NCBI GenBank assembly: GCA_905250075.1
Contig: CAJNOP010000664.1
Span: 22,271-86,270, forward strand
Reading direction: 5' to 3'
DNA: 64,000 nt
Source: Rotaria sp. Silwood1
Taxonomy: Eukaryota > Rotifera > Eurotatoria > Philodinida > Philodinidae
This document shows positions 1-11,129 of this stretch, piece after piece; position 1 is the stretch's first letter, and the number at the start of each line of letters is the position of its first letter. The position numbers and the translations under genes are program-made. The notes below the pieces were generated by a model. It saw only the letters and a list, made by a program, of their open reading frames with translations, searched no databases and was not told the DNA's origin.

Positions 1-1236
1 CCAAGCACAAAATAGAGAGAATGGCGATCGATTATCTTTACTTGTGCAGGGTGTACCAAAAGTTACTGCACAATACAAATTTTGAATATCTCCATCAGCC
101 TTTCATCAAATGAGCTAATTTGTTTCTCTTGTATCGGTGGACACGTCAAAGCTTTTCTGTTCATAAAGAATATTGCTTTGAGCTACTCTTTATGACTTTA
201 ATATCGAAATGTACCCATTTCTGATTTCTAAAAAGATAATTTCGAGGAAGTCTCATATTTTTTCGAGCGGTAGGGAAACGCTGAACTATAAAACCTCCCC
301 ACGGTTCGAGCGCTTGCTCAGTTTTGGCTGAAACAAGAAATTTTTAATGAATTATCTCCTCGATAACTTTGATTGTTCAAAAAATGAGAATTTCGAATTT
401 TGACCTTAAATGTTGTCCGCATCGAGATCCTATTCTGACAAGCATGTTACAAAATTGCAGAATTTTTGGATAGTCTTTGCGAGATATGAGTTCTTCAAAT
501 TATGCAGTATATCAATGGATAAGCGCCTAAAATTTGAAAAATTTATATCTTCCAACGACTGTCCAAAAAGTCTGAAGTTTTGTACTGAAGCAACTATGAT
601 TGGAATCTGGATGTAGGCAAAGTTTCATGTCAAAATTAATGATTTTGAGAACTTTCGTTCAGAATCTTTTTTAGAAATCTGACGCGGGTATATTTCAATA
701 TTAAAGTAAAAAGCAATACTTCGAAGCCGTAATGCAAAAAAATGTCGTCATAAAAAAATACGAAGTATGACTGCTGGCGTCGACCTACACGCAGTGTTTT
801 TTCACTATCAACTATATTGCCTGCAGGGTTAGATGCGGTATACGACTTATTACTTGAAATGACTTCAGTTTGGTCGAAAATAAGTGAAAGAACGATGGAA
901 ATATCGTTGCGTTTTGATGGATTATTGCTTCGTACGGTGACTACAGTTACTTTTATGCTTCAATAAACAGGCAAAACATTATATCTAGATCAGGCTAGAT
1001 CACATAGCAACCAAAACAGTGATGGAGAGCATCCAGTTTGCCTGAGAGTCCATAAGGACACTTGATTAGGAAGTGAGATTAAAAATTTTCACTACACCAA
1101 TGTAAGCTCCCAAAACTAAACTTTATTATTTACTCAACGAGAGTTTGTGGCTTAGGAATCCGATTACACGAAATCTCTCATTTTCGATGGGACACGTATC
1201 TGAATGCTCGATTGCATTATTTCTTGTTTATCCTAG
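1..1236. other. Non-coding flank, no gene recognised
   Basis: No reading frame here resembles a protein I know. Short open stretches exist but have no recognisable composition or motif. The first exon of the downstream NHL gene should lie somewhere here, because that gene's visible exon begins in mid-codon after a splice acceptor, but I could not place it. The texture of the first 700 bases resembles old mobile-element remains; this is an impression only. Confidence 0.4.
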
Positions 1237-2213
1237 AGGTGCCAAATTGTGCACATAATAGCAAATGGAAATCGAATGCTTACACTATCGCTGGCGGCCG
1301 TGGTCCGGGTTCCACCTGGGATAGGCTACATTCTCCCAAAGCTATTCGCCTGGATGCTAAAGAAAACCTTATCATTGCTGATTCTTCCAATCATCGCATT
1401 ATGAAATATTATCGAGGTGCAAAGAGAGGTATTAGAATAGCCGGTAGCAATATAAGTGGATATGGAGACCCCTTCTTATGTGAACCGTCGGATGTAAATT
1501 TACACAAATCTTCCGGGAGTCTTGTTATTTGCGATTATCACAATCTGCGAGTAATTTCGTACATGACAGGAGAATGCAAATGCGGAAAGAAGATCGTCGG
1601 CAATGAAAAATGTTGTGAAAAAATTCCAAAGCAAAGTACATGTAGAAAAATAATTATTGAAAATATTGAATGTGGTGGATTGACAATAGACAAGGAAGGC
1701 AATCTCTATGTTTCTGACACCAAAAGACATGAGGTGAGACGTTATGATGCGGATGATTGGAAGGAAACAGTAGTAGCAGGTGGCAAAGGGCAAGGTTCAC
1801 GTCCAAGTCAACTCAATCATCCGACGTACATTTTTGTGGGAAATGATCAATCCGTGTATGTATCAGATACCTGGAATGATCGCGTAATGAGGTGGAGAAA
1901 AGGCGCAAAAGAAGGTACTATAGTCGCGGGTGGCCATGGTAAGGGAAATGATCGAAAACAATTGATTTGCCCAGCAGGACTCCTCGTTGATCAATTCAAT
2001 GCAGTTTATGTAGCTGACTACTGGAATCATCGAGTAACGCGATGGCACAATGGTGATCGCGAAGGAACTGTCATTGCCGGTGGATACGGCCCAGGCGACA
2101 TTGACAAGCAATTGAACAATCCTGAAGGTATAGCGTTCGACTCTCTTGGGAACCTATATGTAGCAGACTCGAGTAATCATCGCATTCAACAGTTTCATAT
2201 TCAGAAAAAATGA
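1237..2213 (+). CDS. NHL-repeat six-bladed beta-propeller protein (3' exon)
   Basis: The translation is a run of six NHL repeats, each with a core like NHRI/NDRV after a V/I-A-D or V-S-D step and separated by IAGG/VAGG turns (for example the VADYWNHRVTRW blade and the final NLYVADSSNHRIQQF). NHL propellers mediate protein or ligand binding. In bdelloids such proteins are a large, mostly secreted family of unknown function. The open frame can be read from 1212, but only from a TTG. A pyrimidine-rich tract ending in TAG at 1234-1236 is a good 3' splice site, so I start the exon at 1237, in the last two bases of a split codon. A short upstream exon, probably encoding a signal peptide, is therefore missing. 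An NCAH-like segment precedes the first blade. The third blade region contains a Cys/Lys-rich insertion (CKCGKK...EKCCEK). The stop is TGA at 2211-2213. Confidence 0.85.
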
Positions 2214-2300
2214 TATTATTGCTTCTTTGTAGCTGTTATGACACGTATGATGTGCCGTAAGATGTTTTCTTGCCATTCCATATATATACGCCTGGAAAAA

Positions 2301-2464
2301 GGGTGTGGATGTGGGTGTGTGGGTGTGGGTGGTGTGGGTGTGGGTGTGGGTGTGGGAGTGAGTGTGGGTGTGGGTGTGGGTGTGTGAATGTGGGTGTGTT
2401 GATGTGAATGTAGGTGTGGTTCCTCGGCTTTATTCAACTCTGGCTCACACTCCACACCCACACT
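2301..2464. repeat. Telomere-like fold-back locus 1 (G-arm long, C-arm short)
   Basis: About 120 bases of imperfect GTGGGT/TGTGGG repeats (2301-2420) are followed by a 24-base unrelated loop and a 20-base C-rich arm (2445-2464) that can pair with the G-arm. It begins 87 bases after the NHL stop codon. The translated His/Thr/Pro-rich frames here are artefacts of the repeat. Confidence 0.85.
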
Positions 2465-3126
2465 GTAAATAATTTTTTTTAGAAACGAAGCAAATATTAA
2501 GATTTATATATATTTAGAATCAGCGTAATATGAATATCAATATATCATAAATATTATGCTGGCCATTTTTGGAAAACGAATTGATGACGTTAGGTAACAT
2601 TTTTTCATGATAGAGCGTAGGCATAGAAGCAGCAAGAAAACTCTGAAAGATTTTCACGTGTCAAACAGATGTATGATATGGAAGATATTTGCTACTTTAC
2701 CTGATTTTCTTTGTACAGTTTTTCACTGTTTTAGAACCTGTAATATTACTTTCAATAAGTAATTTATTTTATAATTAGCAAGGCATAAAAATACAATAAA
2801 AAAAAGCCTCCACTATAGACAAGTGAAAACAAATAATCTCAAAATCAAAAAGGCAATATCAGAGTCCAAAACACATCAGTAGAAAAATCTCTATACGACA
2901 AGTAAAACCAAAATATAAATATGTGATAAAATATATAGAGCTACCACAGAAAAATATTGAATTAGTCGAACAAAGTCAAATCATTTGATGACTCCATATC
3001 CTGAAAATTGCAAAGAAGAATAAACGAGTGAACTGTTCGTTTGACATTGTAAACTGTACCTCTTCAAAATCCAAAGAATCAATAGGAATATCTTCATCAG
3101 AGCTATGCTATACTTGATCATATGAC
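2465..3126. other. AT-rich spacer
   Basis: Spacer between two telomere-like fold-back loci. I see no coding or RNA signal. Confidence 0.5.
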
Positions 3127-3407
3127 GTGGGTGCGAGTGTCAGTGGGGGCGGGCGTGGGTGCGGGTAGGTGTAGTTGTCGGTATAGGTATGGGTGTATGT
3201 GTGGGTGTGGGTGTGGGTGCGGGTGTGGGTGTGGGTGCGGGTGTCGGTGTGGGTGTGGGTGTCGGTGTGGATGATGCTCTTCCTTCCTGCACACCCACAC
3301 CCCACACCCACACCCACACCCACACCCTCAGGGTGGGTGTGTGGTGTGGGTGTGGGGTGAATGTGTGTATGAGAATAAGATGCAGACCCACACCCACGCC
3401 CACACCC
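3127..3407. repeat. Telomere-like fold-back locus 2 (two hairpins in tandem)
   Basis: Two fold-backs sit side by side. The first has a G-arm at 3127-3270, a loop at 3271-3289 and a C-arm at 3290-3328. The second has a G-arm at 3331-3357, a loop at 3359-3384 and a C-arm at 3385-3407. The repeat unit is TGTGGG-like, with GCGGGT and TCGGTG variants. The two loops do not resemble each other. Open frames on both strands are compositional artefacts. Confidence 0.85.
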
Positions 3408-5087
3408 TTTCTTGATCAAGATTCTCAAATATCTCTTGTTAAGATCAAAAGAAGTTCGTCTAGGATACATTTATGTTTTTATTCTTGAAATAATAAGAAA
3501 TATTTTTAAAATTTTCTATTTTCTTGTTATAAATATATATTCAAGATTTTTCACGGTCTTAAAGAAAACGTGAATATTTATAGATACTTGTAAATTTTAA
3601 ATGAAAAAGCTTTCTAGTAGCCAAATTGATGCCAAATATTCTAATCGAATCTATCAGATTTTGAAAAACAAATTCAATTCGAATAAATAATTATCATATT
3701 ATTATATGGTTGATTGATAAATGCATTAAACCCGACCATATTTATAAAATTTAGCTTATATAAATAAATAGTAATCAATATGTTTATAAGAAAAATATTC
3801 TTACAAAAGAAGGTCGAACCGTTGACTTATTTAACTTTAATCTATGAATAATATTTCAGTTAATAAAGAATATTCATCAGTTATTTATAACAATCTTGAC
3901 TAATTTTACCTTTCCATGACCGATTAATTATTTGTTCAAGTTTCATTAAATATATCTATAATAGAATTATTTTATAAAATTTCAAGAAAATCTTTTCAAA
4001 ATCGAATAGGATATCAAATAAATGTATTATATACTTCTTTATTTTTATTCTATTGAACAATCCTAAATTGTATTTAAGAAGACATGACATGATTTATTTG
4101 AAAAGAATAACATTTTAAGTGACGATGAATATTTTGAAAAATTCCGCTATTTTCTGTTTAACATGAGGATAATAAGCTATTTCTATTCAACAATTAAGTC
4201 GATCAGTGATTTCTATTTACATGAGAAATTTTATATATTTTAACATTGATTATTTAGAATAACATCAACAAATTTTTTACTCTTTTATTATAATAATTAA
4301 TAGTTCTAAGTGTTTACGTTTGCTGTTACCTGAAATTTCCTTTTTTTCTAAAAATAAATAAACTTATATTGAAATTCCGTAATACTCTTGACGTATCATC
4401 ATATTCAATTAAAATTTTTCTTTCATCACATAATAAAACTAGAAAAATCTTTCTAAAATACTCCGAATATTTTAATCTTATTCTATACTTATGAATCTTT
4501 TTCATGTAGGAGAGAATATCAGATGCTTTTATAAATTACTCTCTAAAAATTGTTATTTCATATAAAATATATCTTTTTTTGTTAGAGATAATCATTGTTG
4601 AAAATTCATCTTGAATATATAACAAGGAGTATCACAGAAAAAAAAAGCTTATTTTTACAATGAGATATTGAATTTTAACTGTATTTTTTGAATAAATTTT
4701 TTCTAGTTGATCAATTTCAACAATTTTTTTACATTTCACTAATCCTTAAGTGTTCCATATTCACACAAAATTTCAGCTCTCTACCTCATGTCATAAGTTA
4801 TTTATAAAAGACATATTGTGACAAAATGTCACTGTTTCGATGACATACACGAAGAAAAGAGAGTTTTATGGATACAATAAAATAGAAGAAAAGACTAACA
4901 ATAGGCTAGTTTGTAGATCATTCGATGTTCTATCAAAATAGGTTGTTTGTCTAAATTTTATTCATTTCTCTCCTGTTCACCTAACGTTCATGTTGTTTGA
5001 CAGACACTTGTACGTTATTGTGTAGAGTGACGAAAACACAACTCTAATCTCACTTGAGCATAGAACTAACGATCTTCAGACCATATA
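3408..5087. other. AT-rich non-coding DNA
   Basis: About 1.7 kb of very AT-rich sequence without a credible frame, splice pattern or RNA fold. Confidence 0.5.
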
Positions 5088-5186
5088 AGGGTGTGTGTGA
5101 TTCAGGGACCCAGTGTTCCACGCATATAAGATTTATTCACATCCACACATACCACACATCCGCACCCACACTCACACCCACACCCC
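5088..5186. repeat. Telomere-like fold-back locus 3
   Basis: A short G-arm (5088-5099, GGGTGTGTGTG) is followed by a loop of about 40 bases and a longer C-arm (5139-5186) of CCCACA-type repeats. The asymmetry is opposite to locus 1, where the G-arm is the long one. A SINE starts 94 bases downstream. Confidence 0.75.
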
Positions 5187-5279
5187 AACATAGCATACAA
5201 TATCCTATAAAAAATCATAAAGAAAATATTTATCACTGAATAAAAACATCTATTCCCGATTAATTGAAATAGCTGTATT

Positions 5280-5656
5280 ATTTTTTTTATTATTAGCAAT
5301 TAAAACCCCACGACCATGTCGGTTCTAAAGGGACAGTGTAGCTTTTACAATTAACAGGTTACACATAAGAGAGAAAAGCAAGCATAAGCAGAGCAAAGAA
5401 AGATAAGAGCGGAATATTATGCATATCTTAAGTGGCCATTCAACGAAACATTGAAACACGACCTTCCAACGTGCACATACATTCCACCGAGATAACATAG
5501 ATTTTTGTGTAGACATATTGCTTGTACAATAAGACCATAGCCAGTAGGCTTATACAACATGATTAAACAGTGTGCTTTGTTCGGGAAGGAGGAATCGAAC
5601 CTCATACGCTCTGAATCCAAGTCAGAGATGTAGCCCATTCAACCAGGGCTCCCCGC
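5280..5656 (-). mobile_element. tRNA-derived SINE with 14-bp target-site duplication
   Basis: On the minus strand the element begins with a tRNA-like head. It carries a perfect B box (GGTTCGATTCC) and a good A box (TGGTTGAATGG), an anticodon-like arm with a six-base-pair stem (CTCTGA/TCAGAG) around the loop CTTGGAT, and a T-arm. The acceptor stem does not close, which is usual for SINE heads and argues against a working tRNA gene. About 280 bases of unrelated body follow and end in an A-rich tail near 5280-5300. The insertion is bounded by the identical 14-mer GAAATAGCTGTATT at 5266-5279 and 5657-5670. Head, tail and target duplication together are diagnostic of target-primed retrotransposition using a LINE partner. 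Taken as a tRNA, the loop would give anticodon UGG (Pro), but I do not call it a tRNA. Confidence 0.85.
5591..5645 (-). promoter_or_regulatory. Internal RNA polymerase III promoter (A and B boxes) of the SINE
   Basis: The A box lies at 5645-5635 and the B box at 5601-5591, both read on the minus strand, with about 33 bases between them. Both match the tRNA consensus, the B box perfectly. The element was therefore probably transcribable when it inserted and may still be. Confidence 0.8.
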
Positions 5657-5670
5657 GAAATAGCTGTATT

Positions 5671-7677
5671 CACTAGACGATACTGCTGAGAAAGTATATT
5701 GTACATATATGATTATGTAATACACAAAAATTCAATTATGAACAGTAAATTATCATCTGAATAAAATATTAGGTTCCATCATAAGAAATCTGAGATAGTC
5801 TGAATATTTTGCAATAAACCATATCAAGCAATGTTCATTCATACTAAAGCAAAACATTTGAAACGATTTAGAATATACTGCGTCTTCGAAAGCAGAAAGA
5901 TTAGAACCTATTCTAGTTTATATGTAACAATATTGTGTCTACTTCTAGTGGTGCAGTCTTAAAATAGCATTTCTCTCGTAATTTTATTCAAAAGTACGCT
6001 GATTATATATTAACAACTTGAGAAAATTTCTGTTTTTTTATTTGTTCTGAAAAGACACATACAAAACAAAAAGTGCCACAAAAGTTCTGGTTCAACAATA
6101 GAAAGAATAAAGACAGCGTAATTTTCTATGAATCTACATTTTAAATGTAAGGGTTGAAATGTATCGACCTTTTTTTTGTTTATTGCATGCTGATGGTGTA
6201 AGAAGGAGTTTATGTAATCATTTTTCTCGTGCAAATAATTCGATTTCAACTTTTCCAATATACAGATTCAAAAGATTCTGAAGTCACAGTGAATTTTTAT
6301 TCATGTTGCTTCTTATAGTTTCAAGATGATATTAGCAATCTATTTATGCCTTATTTTTCTTGTCTTAAAGGCCAAAAAATCCATTAAATATCCAAAAAGG
6401 AAATGACAAAAATCTCTTCAGTTGATTACATCATTTTTTCCCTAATAATTGTAACGAATAAATTGGTTGTTTAACTTTCGATTTTAATTTCTTTTCTGTA
6501 AAAAATTTTTTACTGAATATTACTTGGTGAACGTCATCATAATGTTATTCTTTCCAACTTTCTGTTACTTTCATCTACGCAATTTGCGATAAATGAAGTA
6601 ATAGAAATATTGATTTAGCGAGATATTCCTATCAAATTTCATTCTAAAAACTTCAAACATATAAACAAGACGCGCAACTAGCGCCTATTTTTCATTTATT
6701 TCGCTAAAGTATCTGAATTGGTCATCCATTGATACTTGAAATTTCTAACTGAGACATTTGATGACTACTTATTTCCTCTCCAGATCGAAAATACGTATTT
6801 TTCTCCTTTTTCTTTTCTATTTAATTGCTTTACTTGGCTAATGTGTTTTCTTGCTTTTTTTTGCCGTGGTAACTCTTTGTATTATTATAGCTTCTCATTA
6901 GTATATTTTTTTTTTATTATGAACAAGGTGGTGCAGAACGACAGCATTTAGCGCGACGAATGGGAATTTTTTCTCCGTTCTTTCTTTATTTTTTTTACAT
7001 TCTTGACGTACGCATACAACCTAACAGCATTTGTTAGTTGTCAGCGAAACGCAGTAGGAAAATGTTATAATTAATCGATTGATGAACATATTTCATTCGA
7101 TAAAAGAATTGTTTCTACTTCTTCGTAGAGGTTTCCTTGGATATAGAATTTCAAATGTCTTCTATATTGAAAGAGCCTTCATACGGTATTGCACAGTCAA
7201 ACGAAATTCCAATGCCACCTCTACAAATAATCGGTATGTCACATTCGCTATAATATTTCTTTTTCATCATTCGATGATGAAAAAAACTCGCATGTGAGTA
7301 AATAACATATTTGTAACAATTTCTTTTTCAATCTACTACCTAATATTTGTGTTTACAACATTTATTCATCACTAAATTCAATATGATTACTTTGTTAGTG
7401 ATAAATTATTAAATATTTCTTCTCTTTATCGATTTTATATACTTCTATGTTGATTGTTCTAATAATTGGTATATTGATAAACATGTCTTAGAACATTTAG
7501 AGTCTGACATTGTTCATCTTTATCTATCTTTACTCCGGATATTCATTTGACAAATTCACGAAGATCATTAATAATCGTTATCATTAATATAATTAATATT
7601 CAATTTTATTGGAATTCTTGACGGAAATATAGTATAGAGTTTTGAAGAGACTAGATATTTGTTCATTTTTTTAGATA
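5671..7677. other. Non-coding; 3' end likely holds the 5' UTR of the DUF4246 gene
   Basis: No protein is recognisable. Just before the next gene, a T-run ending in TTTAG at 7670-7674 looks like a 3' splice site three bases ahead of the start codon, implying a 5'-UTR intron. A GTATGT donor-like site lies near 7231, but that pairing is speculative. Confidence 0.45.
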
Positions 7678-9363
7678 ATGTCTACACGCAAGAAGAGAAA
7701 TATTTCTCATGAAACAAAACACAAATTAGCAATTGATTTAACAAACAAGAACAAGGATTTAAAACTATTTCCTCATCCATTTTATGAAGGTCATTATGGT
7801 GTAGGTTGTCAACCAAAAACTTTAATAGAATTAAATATGATACGTTTGAGTGGTATTATTCGTTCAAAACCAAAATGGTATGAAAAAATGAATAATAGAA
7901 CAATACGAAATAAATGGAAAAAAGAAACTTTAGAACAAAATTCACTTACAGTTAAACAAATTGATTATGTATTAGATGAATTAGAATATTATAATTCAAT
8001 ACGAGATGGAACTATGGAAATGTCTTCTGTTGATGGTGTATGGCAATCTGATGAATTAATACCAAATCATATCAAAGAATCATTAATTACATATGTATAC
8101 AAATTGGAAAATATACCAGAAAATGAAAAAGATTGGCATCCTGGTACAAATAAACAAATATTAGATTTAGTTCATCCATCATTATTTTGTTATGTTCATC
8201 GGATGACAAGAATTATTAATGATAAGAATCGTATTATCAATCTAGATAATGCTTTAGAACATATTAGTGATGGAGAAATTATTGATATTAATGCAAATGA
8301 GTTATTTTCGAAAAATAAACGACAAAAAACATTAACTAATTATGCTCGATCGAATGAATTTCAATGGTTACCAACTGAATTTAATATTTCAAATGATGGT
8401 CAAGTTAAAATTGAATCATATATCAATAATCTACATCCAATTGAACATAAAGATCTATATAAATTAATTGAACAAATATTTCAACGTTTAATACCTTTAT
8501 TTAATAAAGTTTTAACTGATTTAATTGATAATAAAAATAAACCAAATCGAATCATTGTTGATCCCTATGGATGGTATAAGGATTCTAGTCCACTTTATGA
8601 TGATGAGGAAGAAGAAGATACTAGACCTGTTATATTACCTGATGTTGAAAAATTTCAAATGTCATCATTAACATCATCAACAAGTTCAAATATTGATTTA
8701 CGTGGACGAAAATTACAAGTAATTGTTAAATTAGCTAATATTGTATTAACACCAGATAATCCAATATATCCTGGAGGTGTATGGCATGTTGAAGGAATGG
8801 AAAATGAACATATTGTTGCAACAGGAATTTTTTATTATTCAAATTCGAATATTACACAATCAGATTTACAATTTCGAACAGTCATCAAAGAACCAGATTA
8901 TCCACAAAATGATGAGCGTGGTGTACAAACTGTTTATGGTTTAAATGATGAAGAACCACTAAATCAAATGTTAGGTGAAATAATTACACAAGAAAATCGT
9001 TGTATTGTATTTCCGAATATTTATCAACATCGTGTTGCACCATTTCAATTAAAAGATCCAACTAAACCAGGTTATCGTAAAATCTTAGTATTCTTTTTAG
9101 TTGATCCATCTATTCGTATATTATCTACTGCTAATGTTCCACCACAACAATCTCATTGGTTGATTAATATTATACGTTCAATACCACCATTTAATAAATT
9201 AACATCCATAATTGTAGATAAAATTATAAATTATATTGATTTTCCAATGAATATGAATCAAGCAAAACAATATCGTGAAAAATTAATGAATGAAAGAAAA
9301 TATTTTATTTCACAAAATAATGAATTACTATTTGAAAGACCATTTTCATTATGTGAACATTAA
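7678..9363 (+). CDS. DUF4246-family protein, putative Fe(II)/2-oxoglutarate-type oxygenase
   Basis: This is a single uninterrupted 561-residue frame. It matches the DUF4246 family, common in fungi and some bacteria. The N-terminal region has the conserved DGVWQSDELIP block (about 119-129) and DWHPGTNKQILDLVHPSLFCYV (about 152-173). The C-terminal catalytic-type domain has GGVWHVEGMENEHIVATGIFYY and FPNIYQHRVAPF. The HxE pair (H370, E372), the distal H451 and R467 are placed like the iron and 2-oxoglutarate ligands of double-stranded beta-helix oxygenases. The substrate is unknown. An acidic/Ser-rich loop (about 308-338) separates the two parts. The ATG follows a probable 5'-UTR splice acceptor. 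The lack of introns in the coding region, next to intron-bearing rotifer genes, and the mainly fungal family distribution suggest ancient horizontal acquisition; that part is inference. Confidence 0.8.
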   Translation: MSTRKKRNISHETKHKLAIDLTNKNKDLKLFPHPFYEGHYGVGCQPKTLIELNMIRLSGIIRSKPKWYEKMNNRTIRNKWKKETLEQNSLTVKQIDYVLDELEYYNSIRDGTMEMSSVDGVWQSDELIPNHIKESLITYVYKLENIPENEKDWHPGTNKQILDLVHPSLFCYVHRMTRIINDKNRIINLDNALEHISDGEIIDINANELFSKNKRQKTLTNYARSNEFQWLPTEFNISNDGQVKIESYINNLHPIEHKDLYKLIEQIFQRLIPLFNKVLTDLIDNKNKPNRIIVDPYGWYKDSSPLYDDEEEEDTRPVILPDVEKFQMSSLTSSTSSNIDLRGRKLQVIVKLANIVLTPDNPIYPGGVWHVEGMENEHIVATGIFYYSNSNITQSDLQFRTVIKEPDYPQNDERGVQTVYGLNDEEPLNQMLGEIITQENRCIVFPNIYQHRVAPFQLKDPTKPGYRKILVFFLVDPSIRILSTANVPPQQSHWLINIIRSIPPFNKLTSIIVDKIINYIDFPMNMNQAKQYREKLMNERKYFISQNNELLFERPFSLCEH

Positions 9364-9687
9364 AATAACCGTTTTTTTATGTTAATCGCATGTACTATTT
9401 AACTTTGTATAAATGTTCATGTCTAAGTTTTTCAGTTATCCTAAATTTGTAGTGTTAAATCAATATATAATTAACAATACATTTTTTATTCATTGTAGCA
9501 TTGACAAAAATAAAATCTAACACTACAAATTGAAAAACATGTTTAATACCGATAGAAATATACTAATTGTTCGATCAATTCATAGTCAACAATATGTAAT
9601 ACAATAGGAATCTGCTGTAGGAATGCTGAATGGTGGTGGTTTCACAATATCGTTTCTCGCATAATTAAATTGTAACACGTTGTTTGT
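9364..9687. other. Intergenic, convergent 3' ends
   Basis: AT-rich spacer between the DUF4246 stop and the minus-strand transporter fragment. Nothing else is seen. Confidence 0.5.
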
Positions 9688-9959
9688 CTATTCATTGTCA
9701 ATATATCTCTTCTTCTTCTTCTTCTTTCTATTTGATGAAATGGCAAGCACCGAACTTCCAAATACTATATCCATCTCTTCTAAACTTCTGCCTTTTGTTT
9801 CTGGATAGAACAGAAATATCAATACGGCCATACTAATACATAAAATACCGAAAATAAGATAGGTTTCATATGTAATATTTTCTAGAAACACAGATACGAC
9901 AAAAAAATGACACAGTTAGCTGCCCTAATAGCGGCTATAGTTAATGATGTTCCTTTAGC
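9688..9959 (-). pseudogene. C-terminal fragment of an MFS sugar transporter, cut at a telomere-like array
   Basis: Read on the minus strand, the fragment gives AKGTSLTIAAIRAANCVIF, then (after a one-base frame change) VSVFLENITYETYLIFGI, then YPETKGRSLEEMDIVFG. The last is the signature following helix 12 of sugar-porter MFS proteins. It therefore covers roughly the last three of twelve membrane helices plus a lysine-rich tail. The frame break sits in an A7 run on the plus strand (9901-9907), so it could be a real lesion or a base-calling slip. The fragment ends abruptly at about 9959, where the telomere-like repeat begins without spacing. No earlier exons were found on the far side of the array. 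The rest of the gene is missing and this copy cannot encode a transporter. Confidence 0.8.
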
Positions 9960-10694
9960 GGGTGTGGGTGTGGGTGTAGGTGTGGGGTGTGGGTCTGGGT
10001 GTATGTGTGGGGTGTGGGTCTGGGTGTAGGTGTGGGTGGGTGGGGGTGTGGGTGTGGGTGTGGGTGGGTGTGAGTCTGGGTGTGGGTGTGAGTGTAGGTG
10101 TGGGTATGGGGTGTGGATGTGGGTGTGGGTGTGGGTGTGGATGTGGGTGTCTGTGTGGGTTTGGGTATCGGTGTGGGTAAAGACAAGATGAACAGTGGCT
10201 CCGACACCCATCCACCCACACCCACTTATAGCCACACTCACACCGACAGTCAGCCGCACACACACGTAGACCCACGCCCACTCACCAGAGATGCAGAATC
10301 TTCCAAAAAATCAAAAATTTCCCTCCCCACGGAAATTTTCTCCAAAAAATTTCCCCAAAGCTGCATACTAGTAATGCAAAAAACTCAAAAGAATAAATTG
10401 TATCCTGTAACAGTTAATTATGACGAGAACAAGGTTCTCCCTTCTAATAGGTTTTTTTAAAAAATTTCCCCGTCTGACAATTTCTCAGGCTGGGGGAAAT
10501 TTTGGAAAATTCTCGGACTAGGAAAATTTTGGAAAATTGTCACTAATAATTTTCTAAAATTTCCCCAATCTGACAATTTTCCAAAATTTCCCCGAGTAAT
10601 GCAATTTTTCAAAAAATTTCCCTCCCCGCGCGGGGGCGCACGAGGAAGTTTCTGCACCTCTGCCACTCACACCCCACACCCACATCCACACCAC
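9960..10694. repeat. Telomere-like fold-back locus 4 (largest), interrupted by a MITE
   Basis: The G-arm (9961-10178) is about 220 bases of TGTGGG-like repeat. A loop of about 23 bases follows, then a C-arm at 10202-10285 that resumes at 10671-10694 after the insertion of a 377-bp hAT-like element. Removing that insertion and one copy of its target duplication restores a continuous C-arm. The left edge abuts the transporter fragment. Confidence 0.85.
10286..10662. mobile_element. hAT-type MITE with 8-bp TSD, nested in a telomere-like array
   Basis: The terminal inverted repeats are CAGAGATGCAGAATCTTCC on the left and, read inverted, CAGAGGTGCAGAAACTTCC on the right: 17 of 19 positions agree, with the CAGRG start typical of hAT elements. 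The flanking 8-mers are identical (CCACTCAC at 10278-10285 and 10663-10670), the hAT target length. The interior is built of degenerate AAATTTTCC/GGGGAAATT modules and has no transposase, so the element is non-autonomous. Confidence 0.9.
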
Positions 10695-11120
10695 ATTCTA
10701 AGCAATGAATGGTAGGTCTAACGAGGTGCTTCTTTTATAGCGATTCCTAATAAACATACAAAGGAAAACTTAAGATCATCAACTGTTTTTTTTTCTACAA
10801 CCAAACAAAACGATGAGATTCCAATGTACTGTTCAATGCTCAAACGATAGAAAACTTGTAGGTAACTGATTTTGGAGATCAGCAGCAACATTTGGTTGCT
10901 TTTCAACTTCTTCACGATTATGTTTCAATGAAGAATGAAAGTCGGTGTACCTACAGAATAGAATTGTTTGACGAGAAAATGAGCAACAGTTACAGATTAA
11001 AGTAATTTGATACTGCCAATTTCTAGAAATGAGGTAACAAGAAAGACGAAACAAGTGTTTTCGGCACAGTCGTGAATAATGAAATAATGGCTACAGCTAC
11101 AATGCGGACACTTTTTTTAA
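10695..11120. other. Non-coding spacer
   Basis: No recognisable gene. Minus-strand open stretches here show no conserved motif and do not continue the transporter fragment. Confidence 0.4.
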
Positions 11121-11129
11121 CCAATTAAG

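Noticed and set aside
5580-5657. Functional tRNA gene (anticodon UGG by loop position) on the minus strand
   Set aside because: Acceptor stem does not close and the spacing between D and anticodon arms is wrong; the target duplication shows it is the head of a SINE.
9882-10281. His/Thr/Pro-rich open frames over telomere-like arrays (also at 2216, 3108 and 62054)
   Set aside because: Overlapping frames in several phases with pure repeat composition; artefacts of GTGGGT repeats.
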